Assembly (NCBI GenBank): GCA_963556145.1
Contig: OY744469.1
Span: 5,738,767-5,802,766, forward strand
DNA length: 64,000 bases
From: Hygrocybe punicea
Lineage: Eukaryota; Basidiomycota; Agaricomycetes; Agaricales; Hygrophoraceae
Reading direction: 5' to 3'
Shown: piece after piece, positions 50,661 through 62,410 of the stretch
Layout of the letters: each line of letters starts with the position of its first letter
Numbering within the stretch: position 1 is the first letter of the stretch
Made by a program: the position numbers and the translations under genes
The notes under the pieces: generated by a model
Seen by the model: only the letters and a program-made list of their open reading frames with translations
Database searches by the model: none
Told to the model about the DNA's origin: nothing

Positions 50661-52618
50661 TCATGGTTGAGGGTTCATAGATAAAAGAAAATTGTCCATA
50701 TCGATACCAGCATCCGCATCCGCATCCACATCCAGGGCCCCCATACTGAGTACATCACCCTCCATCGCCATCGCCATCTGACTCATGTTGCCTCCTGCAG
50801 CGGCTTGGAGCCGGAGCTGGAGCTGCATCATCTGTATATGCATTGAGAGAACACGTTCTTGGTGTGCTTGAGTTGCGTGTATACGATTGGATTCCTCTTG
50901 AGCTCGGTGTTGCTCAAGTTCCATCTCCTTCAACCTGAGCGCTTCCGGTGTGATTCATAATTTCTCCACCTCAAGTGCAGAATTCGCAGCAAGAGCTCTG
51001 TATCTCTCCTTTTTCGTTTCGTCCACAGCAAGTGCTCTCTCATGGTCACGGTCTTTCTTCTTCTGCGACGCCGTGTGGGCTATGTTCAGCAGGTCATCAA
51101 ATTCATCGGTTTTTTCCAGTGTATTCGGTTGCTTGCGAGGGCGTTTGGCACTACGTGAGACTGGTGGAGGTGCAGATGATCCGCGAATGTGCCCAGGGTT
51201 GCGATGAGTTTGGGTTCACTAGTATATCAGAATTCTGTCAGTTGAAATCAAAGCAAGCAAAAATCTTACCGGAAGAGAAGGTTGCATTGGACCTCGAGGG
51301 GATGGCTGCGCAGATTCCACAGGTGACGGTTGTGTTGAACCCAAGGGCGAAGGCTGCATCAATGCAGCAGGCGACGATTGCCCTGATCCCAATGGAGATG
51401 AGTATCTTGATGTCCACATGGCGGGGCTGGATGAATCGTGTTGCGTGGTGGGCCAATTGCTGAGAGACAGGGCAGGAGAGACTGGTGCAGATGTTAAAGG
51501 CGATAAATTGAATTGCAACAACCGGGGGCTGTGTGTAAAGTCCTCTGGCATATCGTTGAGACTAATTACGGATGGACGGGGAGGAGGGATATAGGATGAA
51601 CTCCCGGATGCAATGGGTGGTAGGTTGGGTTCATGGCCTGGAGGGTATGTGGGGAAGGTTGGTGTCAGCATGTCATAAAGTTGGGGGGCATCTTGAGTCC
51701 CACTGCCGGTTGGTGGAACTTGCTGCCAAGATTGTTGGTCGTACAATTGGTTGTCCCATCGGGGCATGAGTGATTGTGAAAAGTCGAAAGATGGCATATC
51801 ATCACGATTGTTGTCCTCGTTATTGTCCTCCTCATCCTCCTCGTCCTCGTCCTCCTCCCCCCGTCTCTCTCCCTCTCCCTCCCCCTCCCCCTCCTCCCCC
51901 TCTTCATCTCGGAAACATTTTTTCGACATTGATGTGAACATTTGGACTGCTTCCTCCTCAAGTTCCTGACCAGGTTGCGACGCAACGGTGTGTGGATTGT
52001 AACTTGGAATAGATTGCCAAAAGCCATGCAGTCGGGGCCAGGCCGGAAACTCAGTGGAAATTTTTGCTGTAGAACAGATCAGGTTTATGGAATGTGAGAC
52101 AAGAAATCACATACCTATTAGATTCTGATGTTCACTGGACATTTCCGACATATGGAGGCCGGCTCCAGTTTGCCCAAGCCGCTTGCAGCATTCTGGATAC
52201 TTTTTCTTCAATCTGATAGATCATTGAATTTTTCAGATATAAATCAATAAGGATATCCTCACGTTACAAGCTGATTCTCAACGGATTTTGCATACTTCTG
52301 TGGATTTACAGCGTACTCAGCTCGATATTGAGGGTTTCCATCATTCTGAAACACATGTTGTGCAATCTTGGCATAGTAGAAACTCTTGTGAGTCTTCCCA
52401 ACTTCTCGCCTTCGTCCTTGTGCTCGAGCATCTTGTGTTGAATCTGAGAAGAGCTTATGCCGGTCACTTGGGTTATTTTCCAACCAGTCGATAAGCCGAT
52501 CGGTTCGTCTGGTATCCAATCGGTCACCATCCCAGATAACCTTGGGGCCCTCAGAAGGAGTAGGGTGCTTTCTGGAACGGCTGGCTGTTGAATTCTTGCC
52601 TTTTCCCGAGGCCATGAT
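50661..52618 (-). pseudogene. Harbinger partner protein (Myb/SANT-like) of element 2, one in-frame stop
   Basis: Probable start is the Met at 52618 (MASGKGKNSTASRSRKHP); an upstream in-frame ATG at 52660 exists. First exon: WDGDRLDTRRTDRLIDWLENNPSDRHKLFSDSTQDAR, VGKTHKSFYYAKIAQHVFQN, VNPQKYAKSVENQL. Short exons over about 52000-52210 encode RLKKKYPECCKRLGQTGAGLH and FPAWPRLHGFWQSIPSYNPHTVASQ. A long acidic (EDEDEEDEEDNNED) and Pro/Ser-rich middle has PSPxGxxQPS repeats. The C-terminal frame has coiled-coil-like RDHERALAVDETKKERYRALAANSALEVEKL, a TGA at 50955-50957, then ITPEALRLKEMELEQHRAQEE to 50661. It parallels the element 1 partner in domain order and in having a single TGA. Confidence 0.68.
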
Positions 52619-52794
52619 GTGAGAGGCGAGTTCCGGTCGCACCCAATAGCATTGGATCATTCAATCGGCATTTGAAAATAATATATATTTCTAAACCAAA
52701 CAGACCCTTTGCAAGAGCCACTGCAGGATGCTGCAGGACCCAGCAGGAACTCCAACAGGAACCTCCAGCAGGCTAACTTTGAAGAGCCCTAATA

Positions 52795-53198
52795 AAACGC
52801 TGTCATGGTACATCATGATCATGAGCCAAGAACAGGAAGGCGGTCTCCCAGCTTTAGCGTAGTCACCATCTTGTATTGTAAGACGTCGTAGGCTGCGGGA
52901 AAATATCCAGGTCGAACAGCGCTATCCAACTCTTGTATACCATTTGAGGTCAGAGCTCAAGAGGAGAGAATATTTCAACTAGTTCGTTGCCAAGGAATAG
53001 TTGAAATTTCCAAAATGTTTCGCCTTGACCCAGACCAGATCTGACCGTTGATATGACATGTCAGCACAGACCCACCGATGACCCTTGAAAAGCACCCTCA
53101 CTCACTGGAATGCCCAGAGCTGGTCTCCCACACAACTCACAACTCGCGATACTCACGACAACCTCAACGAACCCTGAGTCACTCTTTCAAGCTGAACC
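52795..53198. other. Intergenic and 5' flank of the secreted-protein candidate
   Basis: No gene recognised. The last 100 bp before 53199 are CT/CA-rich (ACTCACAACTCGCG...), as fungal core promoters often are. Confidence 0.45.
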
Positions 53199-53861
53199 AT
53201 GCGCCTCACTTCGCTCTTCGCTGTCCTCGCCATTGCCTTCACTTCTGTGATCCTCACAGCCTCTGCTCCCCTCCCAGTAAGCCGCTATCCATATTCGCTG
53301 GCAGCATCCTTGCAGAAAATCTTCACTTACATGCCGTGCAGGTTGGAGACATCCACGCAACTCACATGGTCAACTACTTGCGAAGGAGGTCACAATCCCA
53401 GCCGGACTCGGACGTAAGTAGCACGTGTTCTTGCATATAAATCCCAGAGCTTAATCCCACTTCCTCGCATTTACTTCACTTGCAGAAGACATTATCCAGG
53501 CCGGTAACACTCACACTACAAACAACAATGCTCCCGCTCATGTTGCCCTTTACAGATAGGAGACCACTTTGGCCTCGATGACTGTCCGACGTGTCCCTCA
53601 CTGGTATCTCCTCCGGCTTCACCACGGGCTTCACCGATTCCGGCTTCACCACCGGCTTCACAACCGATTCCGGCTCCCGCATTTGTGGGACCGGCGGTTC
53701 CGGAGCGGCGGCGGCGGCAACCCAACCCCCAGCAGGAACCCAACCCCCAGAGGCAGGAACCCAACCCCCAGAGGCAGGAGAGGATGCCCTTCCTAGCGGC
53801 CCTGGTGGGCAAGAACTGCGGAAACCCTAAAATAGCTGAGGTCAATTGTAGCACGAAATAG
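53199..53861 (+). CDS. Candidate small secreted protein, Pro-rich
   Basis: The first exon (53199-53276) encodes MRLTSLFAVLAIAFTSVILTASAPLP, a textbook signal peptide, followed by a GTAAG donor. A consistent model joins 53342-53413, 53486-53503 and 53556-53861 by GT-AG introns to give 157 residues. The mature part has VGDIHATHMVNYLRRRSQSQPDSD, then GLDDCPTCPSL, SPxASP repeats, three QEPNPQ-like repeats and a terminal NCGNPKIAEVNC. The repeat area is also open in a second frame (Thr/Gly/Phe repeats), so the downstream exon frame is less sure than the start. No family recognised; an effector-like or wall protein is possible. Confidence 0.45.
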
Positions 53862-54664
53862 TACAGCTGATTTTCAATCGCCGAAGTTTTCCTAACTTGA
53901 TACAAAATCTCTCCCGAGATCATGCTTGAGTCGTAGGATAGGTGTGATTCTGAGGGCCATCTACTTGTGGATACTCATGTCCAGAACCTTTCCTGACTGT
54001 GGATATCTAGCATCTCTACCAGCTCAATTGATGACATATTCTAATCTCGCCAGCCTCCAGAGAGCAAAGTCAGTTGATAGCCTGACTATGAAGTCTCATT
54101 GGACAAAAAGATTTGTTTTGCCCAAAAGTATTTTCTTTTCAAAAATCACCTTGCTTGTGCAAGGTCATGTCCCCCATAATTCTCTGTCAAAGACAAATAG
54201 ATGTAAATAATTTGTCACCTTCAACAAGCAAGGTCCCTGTAAGATACAGCCAAGCGTCGACCCCTAGTGGTAATTACTTTCCAGAATTGGTGAATTCCTT
54301 CCAAAATCATTTATTTCTTCCCAATCTCTTTTCCTTCTTTTTATTAGTATCCATAAACTTAACACGCTGTGGCCAACTTTCGCATACATGGTATTTCAAC
54401 CCTACTATTGGAATATATGGTAGTGCAGTGGTTGTTGACTGCTAAGTAATTTATGTGGAATTGAATTATATTTACCTCTCTCTGAGAGGGCTTTTATACT
54501 ACTAGCTAAATCTACTATAAGTTTCTTGTGGTAAGTAGAATAACTGCTGTGCTTCAGCATTATTCATCGGACAGGTGTTTGAGTTCTGGGATCACGTGAT
54601 ATGGATTACTAATTCTTTCCACGACTATTTGGCCACTATTCCCAACACCCTTGGTCGAATACTC
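53862..54664. other. AT-rich flank, possibly an old LTR of the Copia remnant
   Basis: No reliable gene. It lies directly 3' of the Copia pol remnant on its strand, where the 3' LTR would be, but no second copy is in the window to define it. Confidence 0.4.
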
Positions 54665-56270
54665 TTCAACTCATTCCGGGTCGCAGTAAACATTGTCCAT
54701 GTATTCCATTATGTGTTCCACTCTTTCCAGTTCCTCTCTGGTCAATAGACCGAGTTCGGCTGTGAACTTTGCGTGAAGCAGGCGAGGTAACCCTTTCGTA
54801 AATATGTCTGCTAGATTTTCTTCGGAAGGAATATATGTGACTTTGAGGATACCAGACACGACGTGATCTCATAGGAAATGTAGATTGATATCTATATGTT
54901 TCGTCCCTGCATGGAATTCTGGGTTGTGTGATATAGCAATCGTGGCCTGATTATCGGATTGTAAAATCAATGTTTCGTCTGACCATAGGTCCAATTCCTT
55001 CAATAAGTTTCTATTCCAGATCAACTGCTTCATGGCATGAGTAGTGGCGACATATTCCACTTTGGCTGTTGACAATGCAATCATGCTCTGCTTCTTCGAG
55101 CTCCAAGCTATGGCTCCCCCTGCGATCATGAACACATATCTGCTAATGGATTTCCGGTGCAGGTTGGATCCCTAATTGGCATTGACATAATGAATGGTTT
55201 CTGTCATAATCTGTTGGTCCTTTCCACTGTATGTTAGTTCGTAATCCATCGTTCCCTTTAGGAAGTGGAATATCCTTTTAAGTGCCATCCAGTGTTTCAG
55301 ACTTGGGTTCCATGTGAATTGCGCAATGGTTACAGTTGCATACATGATATCAGGTCTTGTTGTGTGTGCAGCATACAAGAGCTCTCTGACTCATGTCGCA
55401 TACTTGATCGAGGTGCATTTCCACTCACTCTCATCAGTTTTGGTTTCGTTTATTCATAGGATCATGTTCTGATCCATCGGGGTTGATACCGGTTTCACAT
55501 CCTTCATTCCAGCCTTCGCAAGTATCTTCCAGATACAACGGCTTTGTGATAGGGTGACTTTCCATTGTTTGTGGTCTCGTTTGATATGGATTCTGAGCAG
55601 TAACTTTGGCTTTCCAATGACCATTACCATGTATTTTTCTTTCAGATGGTTGATTATCTGCTGATTCATCACTCGGTTGTTTGCATAAGCTGTAAGGTTG
55701 TCGACCCATATGAGTACAATGGAGAAGTTTTCTCCTTCCCAATAGTAGTACACACAGTAGTTGGTCCATAATCTCATATAATGAAATTCTTTCATTGTGT
55801 TATTGAAATCTGTGTTCCATATGTTTCCAGCTTGCCTGAGACCATATATAGGGCATATGAGGTGGCAAACCCATCCAGTTCTGTCCTCAAATTCCGCCAG
55901 CTGTTTCATGTACAGCTTCTCCTTCACCCATCTGTTAAGGTATGTGCCTTTGATATCCATATGCTGAATATCCCAATCCTTGACTGCAGAATATGCAAGC
56001 AACATCTGTAACGTCTCGAACCACATCACAGGAGCAAATGTTCCAGTTTTGCTGAAATCCACTCTCAGCTTCTGCAAAAACCCCTGGGCTACTAATCAGG
56101 CCTTGTGCCTAGCGATTGCACCTGTCTCGTCACGTTTCTGGTGGACAACCCACTTGCTTCCGATGGCTTCCTGCCCCTCCAGGAAGTCTATAAGTCCAAA
56201 CACCCATTTCTTGTAGCAGACAGCCTATCTAAATACATTGCAGAGGTCCACATGAAGCTAACCCATTGGA
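54665..56270 (-). pseudogene. Ty1/Copia pol remnant (RT and RNase H)
   Basis: In order on the minus strand: GSKWVVHQKRDETGAIARHKA, LVAQGF, TFAPVMWFETLQMLLAYSAVKDWDIQHMDIKGTYLN, CPIYGLRQAGNIWN (RT), then the active-site region IVLIWVDNL. Next come the RNase H part AIAWSSKKQSMIALSTAKVEYVA and KHIDI(N)LHFL, and the end KVTYIPSEENLADIFTKGLPR. These are Copia hallmarks. Stops and shifts separate the blocks, the YVDD box reads WVDN (second catalytic Asp lost), and integrase and gag are absent. Inactive. Confidence 0.82.
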
Positions 56271-57099
56271 CAAAGGAGCTAAACTGACTCTGTGCAAACC
56301 AGGCCCACATCCTTGGTCAACTTGACCTAATTGACACAAAACTCGACAAAGGGAGAAGGGAATAAGAAAGGAATGGACGGAAAGGGAAACCGAATGCAGT
56401 ACAATGTACATAAAGAAAAATAGAGTACATAATAAAATCTATAGATGGAAAGGGTGAAACGGAAAGCTAAGTGAAACAGAATCTAGTGGTTGAGGTGGAG
56501 GATGCCACCAGAATACAACAGAAACAAAATTGGACCAGAAAGGGTGGGAAACAAAGAAAACTAGAAATGGAAATGAAAATATAAATAAATGAGATATGGG
56601 AGTGGGAACAGAAAGTGGAATGGAAGGTGAAAATGCAAAAATAGGAGACGGAAATGAATCTGTATCCCCACAAGAGTTTCTGAAAGAAGAGTGGGGGTGG
56701 AACAACAAGAGGAGATGGAGAGCTTCTTGCAAATATTCAAGCGAGGTGTTGAGGGGGTGGAGGTCCAATATATGATGACACAATAAGATGAAAGTGGAAA
56801 CGAGGAACAATATAAAATTGAGAACCAAAGTACCAACACCTACACAATCCCATACAATGGGTGTGCTGCGTGACGGGTCTAAAAACAACAGGGTGCCCCA
56901 AGTGGGCGGAAATGACAATGTGCCCCAAGTGGGTGGAGATGACAATGTGCCCCAAGTGAGCGAGGATGGAACTGGAGATAATATGGGAGCAGAAACAACA
57001 AGGGGTGACGGGGACAGAGGGGTTGACAGATCTGGGATATAAACAAGTATGGGAGACTCAACCAACTGGGACAGAAACTTGATAGACTGGGGGGAGACT
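56271..57099. other. Low-complexity region with short repeats, 3' of a gag-like frame
   Basis: The minus-strand frame (57065-56439) is Pro/Ser/Phe low complexity. Around 56889-56965 a 27-bp unit containing TGCCCCAAGTGGG(C/T)GGA is repeated three times. No enzyme is visible. Confidence 0.5.
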
Positions 57100-57942
57100 T
57101 TATGGCTGCAATAATGGGGATGGAATGTCTATATCTGGAGAATCTGGAGCAAATGGGTCCGGCACGAGTTCATGGATGGAAACCAGAGACGACGGGGATG
57201 AAATAGGAAACAGAATGGATAAATCGGGAATGGGACCGGAAGGCAAGGTGGAATCAATGACTGGCATCAATAAATTGGGAAGGGGCTCGGATGGGAACAA
57301 CACGGGACTGGACGACAAAACCTGTAAACAAATAATGGTCTTGACAGGCACTGGAGGGGATGGGGAACATGATGACGGAGATGGACTGGAATGAATGTGG
57401 GGGATGGAATGAATGACAGTGGGTGGGATCGAGGACAGAATCTGTTCTGGAGGTGAGATGACAGGTATGGGACTGGGACCAGAATCGGGACTGGAAATGG
57501 CAATGGGGGTTGCAGTGACAATGGATTCTGGAACGGAATGGTAACCGGAAAGTAAAAATAACATGGTGTCATGGAAAATATCAACTGGGTATGGATCGTC
57601 ATGGTAATGACTGGGAAGAAGGTAATGAAGTCGCTCTTCAACACGTTGACGAAGGTCCAAGTCAAATCCGTTGGCAAAATATTCATTCCACTGCTTGTCT
57701 GATAAATGGGTGTTGTCATATAGTACTCCAGAAATGCGTATGAAGTCCTGGAAATATTGTCCTAAGTCCATCTTGTTCTCTATACCATAAGCCGATTGTC
57801 GTTTAACCACTTGATCAAGATCCGCAATCGTATACTGAATACTGTCTGGCACCAGGATAGAAGTTGAAAACGGCACATCAGAAAGCCATGAAGTCCTTTG
57901 CTGAAGTGGCAGGAAGGGTAGACCAAAGTTCGTAGTTGTCAT
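57100..57942 (-). CDS. Retroelement Gag-like protein
   Basis: 280 residues. The N-terminal 130 residues (YFQDFIRISGVLYDNTHLSDKQWNEYFANGFDLDLRQRVEERLHYLLPSHYHDDPYPVDIFHD) match the layout of capsid-like Gag domains of basidiomycete LTR elements, where a (F)LxISxYL-DN-xLS block is followed by FxxGFxxDLxxRVxxRL and HxxDDPYP. The rest is Pro/Ser/Ile-rich repeat-like sequence. No zinc knuckle, protease or RT follows in frame, so it is an isolated or domesticated Gag or part of a decayed element. Start at 57942 is the only nearby Met. Confidence 0.5.
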   Translation of the reverse strand: MTTTNFGLPFLPLQQRTSWLSDVPFSTSILVPDSIQYTIADLDQVVKRQSAYGIENKMDLGQYFQDFIRISGVLYDNTHLSDKQWNEYFANGFDLDLRQRVEERLHYLLPSHYHDDPYPVDIFHDTMLFLLSGYHSVPESIVTATPIAISSPDSGPSPIPVISPPEQILSSIPPTVIHSIPHIHSSPSPSSCSPSPPVPVKTIICLQVLSSSPVLFPSEPLPNLLMPVIDSTLPSGPIPDLSILFPISSPSSLVSIHELVPDPFAPDSPDIDIPSPLLQP

Positions 57943-58279
57943 TATTGAGGTAGCGTGTAGCGAATCTTCATAGCATCCGTGAGTCCACAGTTGGAGCCGA
58001 GCATGTCAATTTTGTCAAAGAAGCAGGGAAGGTTGTGTTCATCACCATGACATGTGGGGGCTGAACAATCACCTCAGAGAGGCATCAATCCGTGCATCAT
58101 ATCAAGGAATTTCCAAATCAAAAAGCAGGTCAGGTCGGGGAGATGCGAGGGAGGGGTCGAAGTCATAAGTGGGGCTGAGCAAATAGAGTTGGGAATAAAG
58201 GATAAACATCATAAAAGTCAAAGCCGATGGTGGGGAGGGTATGAAAAGACAAAAGAAACAGTAGACGCAGTTGTTTCGG
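57943..58279. other. No gene recognised
   Basis: Short open frames without recognisable motifs between the Gag-like gene and the satellite. Confidence 0.5.
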
Positions 58280-58489
58280 TCAACCCAATTGCAGCAAGAG
58301 CTGCGAATGGTAGGTAAACATAGCACAGCTCTTTGCTGGAGGGTAGGGTAACCCAAAGGGCAGCTCTTGCTGTGGAAATATTGTGGGGTAGGTTGACCCA
58401 GGGACAGCTCTTGCTGATAAATGGCTGCTGGGTGGGTCAACCCACTGTCAGCAATACCATCGGGCAGATTGACCCATGGCAGCAATTGC

Positions 58490-58935
58490 TGCAGGATTGG
58501 GTTGACCGGGATCCAGCTCTTGCTGCAGGATCAGGTTGACCAGGGTCCAGCACTTGCTGTAGCACTGGGTTGACCAGGGTCCAGCTCTTGCTGCAGCACA
58601 GGGTTGACCGGGGTCCAGCACTTGCTGCTGGCTAGGTTAACCCAGGTCCAGATCTTGCTGTAGCACTGGGTTGACCAGGGTCCAGCTCTTGCTGCAGCAC
58701 TGGGTTGACCAGGGTCCAGCACTTGCTGTATTGCTGGGTTCACCTGGGACCAGCACTTGCTGTAGTGGTGGGTTGACCTGGGACCAACACTTGCTGCAGG
58801 CTAGGTTGACCAGGGTCCAGCTCTTGCTGCAGCACTGGGTTGACCGGTGTCCAGCACTTGCTGTAGCAGTGGGTTGACCTGGGACCAGCACTTGCTGCAG
58901 GCTAGGTTGACCAGGGTCCAGCTCTTGCTGCAATG
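58490..58935. repeat. 34-bp satellite array
   Basis: Unit starts GGTTGACC(A/T)GGG(T/A)CCAGC, then (A/T)CTTGCTG; spacing between GGTTGACC starts at 58568 and 58602 is exactly 34 bp. About 13 units are readable, with looser units back to about 58300. 34 is not a multiple of 3, so the open frames (QQELDPGQPS-like) are a by-product. Confidence 0.9.
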
Positions 58936-59381
58936 TGGGCCCATGTTGGTCCACAGGATTGAGCCACATAACACTCTCAATGTTCATAACACTCTCAATG
59001 TTCATATCATTGACAGAGCTCACAACAGCTCAAGCCAATCTTTATTCAGAAACTGCAATATCAAGTACAGGAAATGTGTTAGTGTGTTCATCACACAAAT
59101 GTAATATAATTTGAAATGCACTTATTCAAAGCACAGGCAATACCAACATTACAAAATTCTTATTTTGAAAATGCACAATATCTCACTCTTAGCTTTATAT
59201 CTCATAGTAGTTGTTCCAAAACAAAATTTATCAGAAATTATCTTACTTGGAATTTTGTGCCTTTTCATTTAATATTACTCAAATCTCAATTGGAATCAAT
59301 ACATATACACTCACTATTACTTACAATGGAAACATCAATTTAATTATTATTTTATCCAAATACATAATTAAATAATACAGG

Positions 59382-59558
59382 GGATGTGTGGAAGGAAGGT
59401 AGGTGTGAGTGGGACTGGGACTGGGACTGGGAGAAGGGACTGGGACTGGGACTTGGAGAAGGGACTGGGACTGGGAGAAGGGGAGGAGGGGAGGGAGGAG
59501 GGAAGGGCAGCAGGGAGTGCAAGAGGGAGAGGGAGGGGGGGGGGTGGTGTGTACATAC
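59382..59558. repeat. GGGACTGG / GGAGAAGG simple repeat in the left foldback arm
   Basis: Purine-rich G-runs (GGGACTGGGACTGG, then a (G)9 run) that mirror 63225-63400. Potential G-quadruplex former. Confidence 0.8.
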
Positions 59559-59681
59559 CTGTGCATTCCCATCGTTCCCATCCCCATTGTTGTCATTCCT
59601 GTCGTTCCTGTCCTCGTCGTTCCCGTCCCCATCATTCCTGTTGATCCCATCCCCGTTGTTCCCATCCCCATTGTCCCCATC

Positions 59682-61318
59682 TGTTATGGATCGCTTCTGC
59701 AGCGGGCTCCGGCAACAATCAACTTAACTGGGAGGCGGTTTCCAGAGGAGAGAAGAGCAGTTTTCATAGCTAAGACAACACTGCTAAGAGGGGGGGGTCA
59801 AGATCTAATGTTATTGCAAGCTGTGGGGGTTACCCAAAACAAGATGAGTCTGCCCCAAGAACCAGACTAAACATAAGGAAAAGAAAGAAGAAAAAGTCCG
59901 AACCAACAACAAGAACAGTATATATAGTGACTGGTCTTGAGGGGAGGTAAATAGAACTGCAACCATGAAGCTACAACATGTCCAACTATACCATGTGTTC
60001 ACCATGAGACAGACATGAGGCGTCCTCATGTTGATGTTCTTGCGATCCAACTGGAGGCCTGGGTGTCATTGAGGATAGAAGAGGTCCGGATGACTCGGAT
60101 GATTTGTCATCAGATCATGTGACATGCCAAATTGCCAATTCAAGGTCTATACTTGCTGTAACAGGCAAGTGAACAGTCTGGCAAGTGCAATGCACAGTCA
60201 GGTCGAAGAGGGGTATCGTCCAGTGTGGGATTGGTGAAGGGAGTGTCTTGAGGTAGTGTGGATATAGCGGCAAGGTTGGTATGAAACAAAACAAAGGAAT
60301 GTATGGAGGAAAAACCAACTAGGACAGTGGGCTAGTCGAGGTCAGACATGTGAACAGTATAAGCTGTACCGGATGATGATGTCTGTGTCGATGACGTATC
60401 AAGGGGTGATGTCTTGTCCTGTCTGTGGAACAATGCAGTCCACCTGATGTCAGTATTTGTCCAAGAAAGGGTATTGTTGTAAACGAGTGTGGGAGGTATC
60501 AAGGTTATGGATGGAAAAGGATAAATGAACATGGGTCCAGGTTTCAAGTCATGGCATGAGTGACAAGCTGTGGGAACAAGTTGTCAGGTACTGCAATGAA
60601 GTGATGTCGTGCGAACAATATATGATAGGGGTTGGTTCACTGTTTGGGAAGTTGTATGGTCTGTGGTCGAAGTCTGAAGGTATGTGCTTCGGTAATGGTC
60701 AGATTGGAGGGAACAGTGAAATGTCTTGTGATTGAGGATTGTTCAGAGTGCACAAGCAGGTGAGGAATGTCATCGGATCATCAGGGAGGATAATGGTAGG
60801 CATGGAATATGAAAGTGGCAACCAAATATCCAGGTATGGCAATTTTCAATTACGTGGTGAGATATTGTCAAGGTGGAAGTCGGAAGTATCAATGGCAGAA
60901 GGGTTTCGGTGTCGATGCCAAAGATAGATCATAACAAGGTAAAAACTGATAAGAAAAGTGATGGCAATGCTGCCAATGATGATTATGGTAATTAGCTGTG
61001 TTGGGAGTACAGCCATTGTGTATCAGTTTGTCGTGGGATGAAGTAAACAATATGTCAGGGTGAGGGAAAAGACAATAGCGATGATGTCTGTCAGCAAGGA
61101 GACTATTCAGGTACAGCAAGGTCACGTGGGATATGTCCATGGTTAGTCTGGATTGTTCTAGAAGAAAGGATAAAAAGGGAACAAGAACAAGAATAAACAA
61201 CAATGTCCAAAAGAAGACAAAAGGCAAAGGGGAACGAAAAAGGAAGGTGTGGTAAAGTGGAATCGTCATGGTGGGCAACGGAGTCGGAATCGGAGTTGCA
61301 GAGTTGTAAAATGTAACA
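59682..61318. repeat. Solo LTR of the LARD-like family
   Basis: 1637 bp matching the LTRs of the element at 42988-49335, TGTTATGG to ATGTAACA, flanked by CCATC (59677-59681, 61319-61323). It differs from the young LTRs at many sites, largely transitions. No internal sequence remains, so it arose by LTR-LTR recombination. Inserted in the GTCCCCATC-type simple repeat of the foldback interior. Confidence 0.92.
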
Positions 61319-62404
61319 CCATCTTTGTCATCATCCTTGTCCTTGTCCTCATTGTCATCCCCATCACTGTCACCATTGTCCTCCCCATTTTGAGGCTGTC
61401 CTGCTTGCCCCCATCATTTTTCTCACCGGTATGGGCCTTTCTTGTCGCTCTACACCGCTCTTTCATCTTTGCATTGTTGTCATTGCCTTTCACTGTGCTT
61501 CCATGTTTGTGTCTGCTCTCTGCGTCATCCCCACCTATCCTCGCAGTCCTGTCCCTTGGGTCTCCTTGTTTCGGCCCTTCATTTGGGCATTGATGTGACA
61601 TGGCACGGGCATGTTGCAGTGCATTTCTGGTGTGAAAGTTTGACATAAAAATAACAATATTAGTTAGCATAGTAATAGATAATAAGTTTTGAGAATTGTA
61701 CTTACCTTCTACTTGAAGCGCTGTTCTCATGGACGCATGGATGCTTCTTGGCCAGTATGCGATGATTGAAACCCATGCTGGAGGTTGCTGATTGCTCAAA
61801 TGGGCATGAGTTGCCTTATATGTAACCAAGATCTTACTTTTCTCAATGCTATTGCATGGAGCACAACCTCTGTGTAACACATTTAAGACCATGTAGGGAT
61901 AGAATTACCCTATAACTATATCCTCCCAAACTTTTGTATTTTATTATGGCCTACATAGGGAGATATCCATGATTCATTGATACCTCCCTACCAATTTCAG
62001 ACCCTTAAAGTGCAACTTTACCAATATTGCTCTGAAAAATATGAGAATAATTGTGAAACTACTATGTAAAGTATCTATTGTATTGATGCTCAGTGCCTGG
62101 CACTTGGTGGTCCCAGAAATCTGTTGTAGCCAAGACATGACAGGTTCAAAGTAAAGCAGGAGTTTGGACTTCGGTTGATGGATCAGCCACAATGCACAAT
62201 TCTGTGCATTTGCTCGCTGCAACATAGGTCCTGGTCCACCAACAATCAGGCACTTATGTGTATCACAATAAGTACTTATTCAAGTACTCCCTAGATTAAT
62301 TTCAGATTTTTAAGATGAAGTTAGATCATTAAGGGTCCAATTCTGGCAGAGGAATGGAATAAATTGTGAATAGCTCTGGACGCAGGGTCAAATAAAATAC
62401 AAAA
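61319..62404. other. Foldback interior, no gene recognised
   Basis: Begins with GTCATC/GTCC simple repeat continuing that left of the solo LTR. The rest is AT-rich with short frames only. Confidence 0.5.
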
Positions 62405-62410
62405 TTTGAC

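Larger units (their letters stand above)
42380..52789. mobile_element. PIF/Harbinger element 2, split by an LTR element
   Basis: TIRs start GGGCTCTTCAAAGTTAGCC (42380 and, reversed, 52789). They share over 50 bp with small gaps and are flanked by TAATA (42375-42379, 52790-52794). Content is a plus-strand DDE transposase and a convergent Myb/SANT-like partner on the minus strand. Subtracting the nested LTR element (42988-49335 and one AAATA) leaves about 4.06 kb, the size of element 1. TIR starts of the two elements are related (GGGCTC...AAA). Confidence 0.87.

Noticed and set aside
58490..58935. Array with regular spacing considered as CRISPR
   Set aside because: Units are contiguous 34-bp tandem copies without unique spacers, in a eukaryotic genome.
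59384..59870. Open frames over the GGGACTGG repeat and adjoining LTR
   Set aside because: Low-complexity translation running into LTR sequence; open only because of repeat composition.
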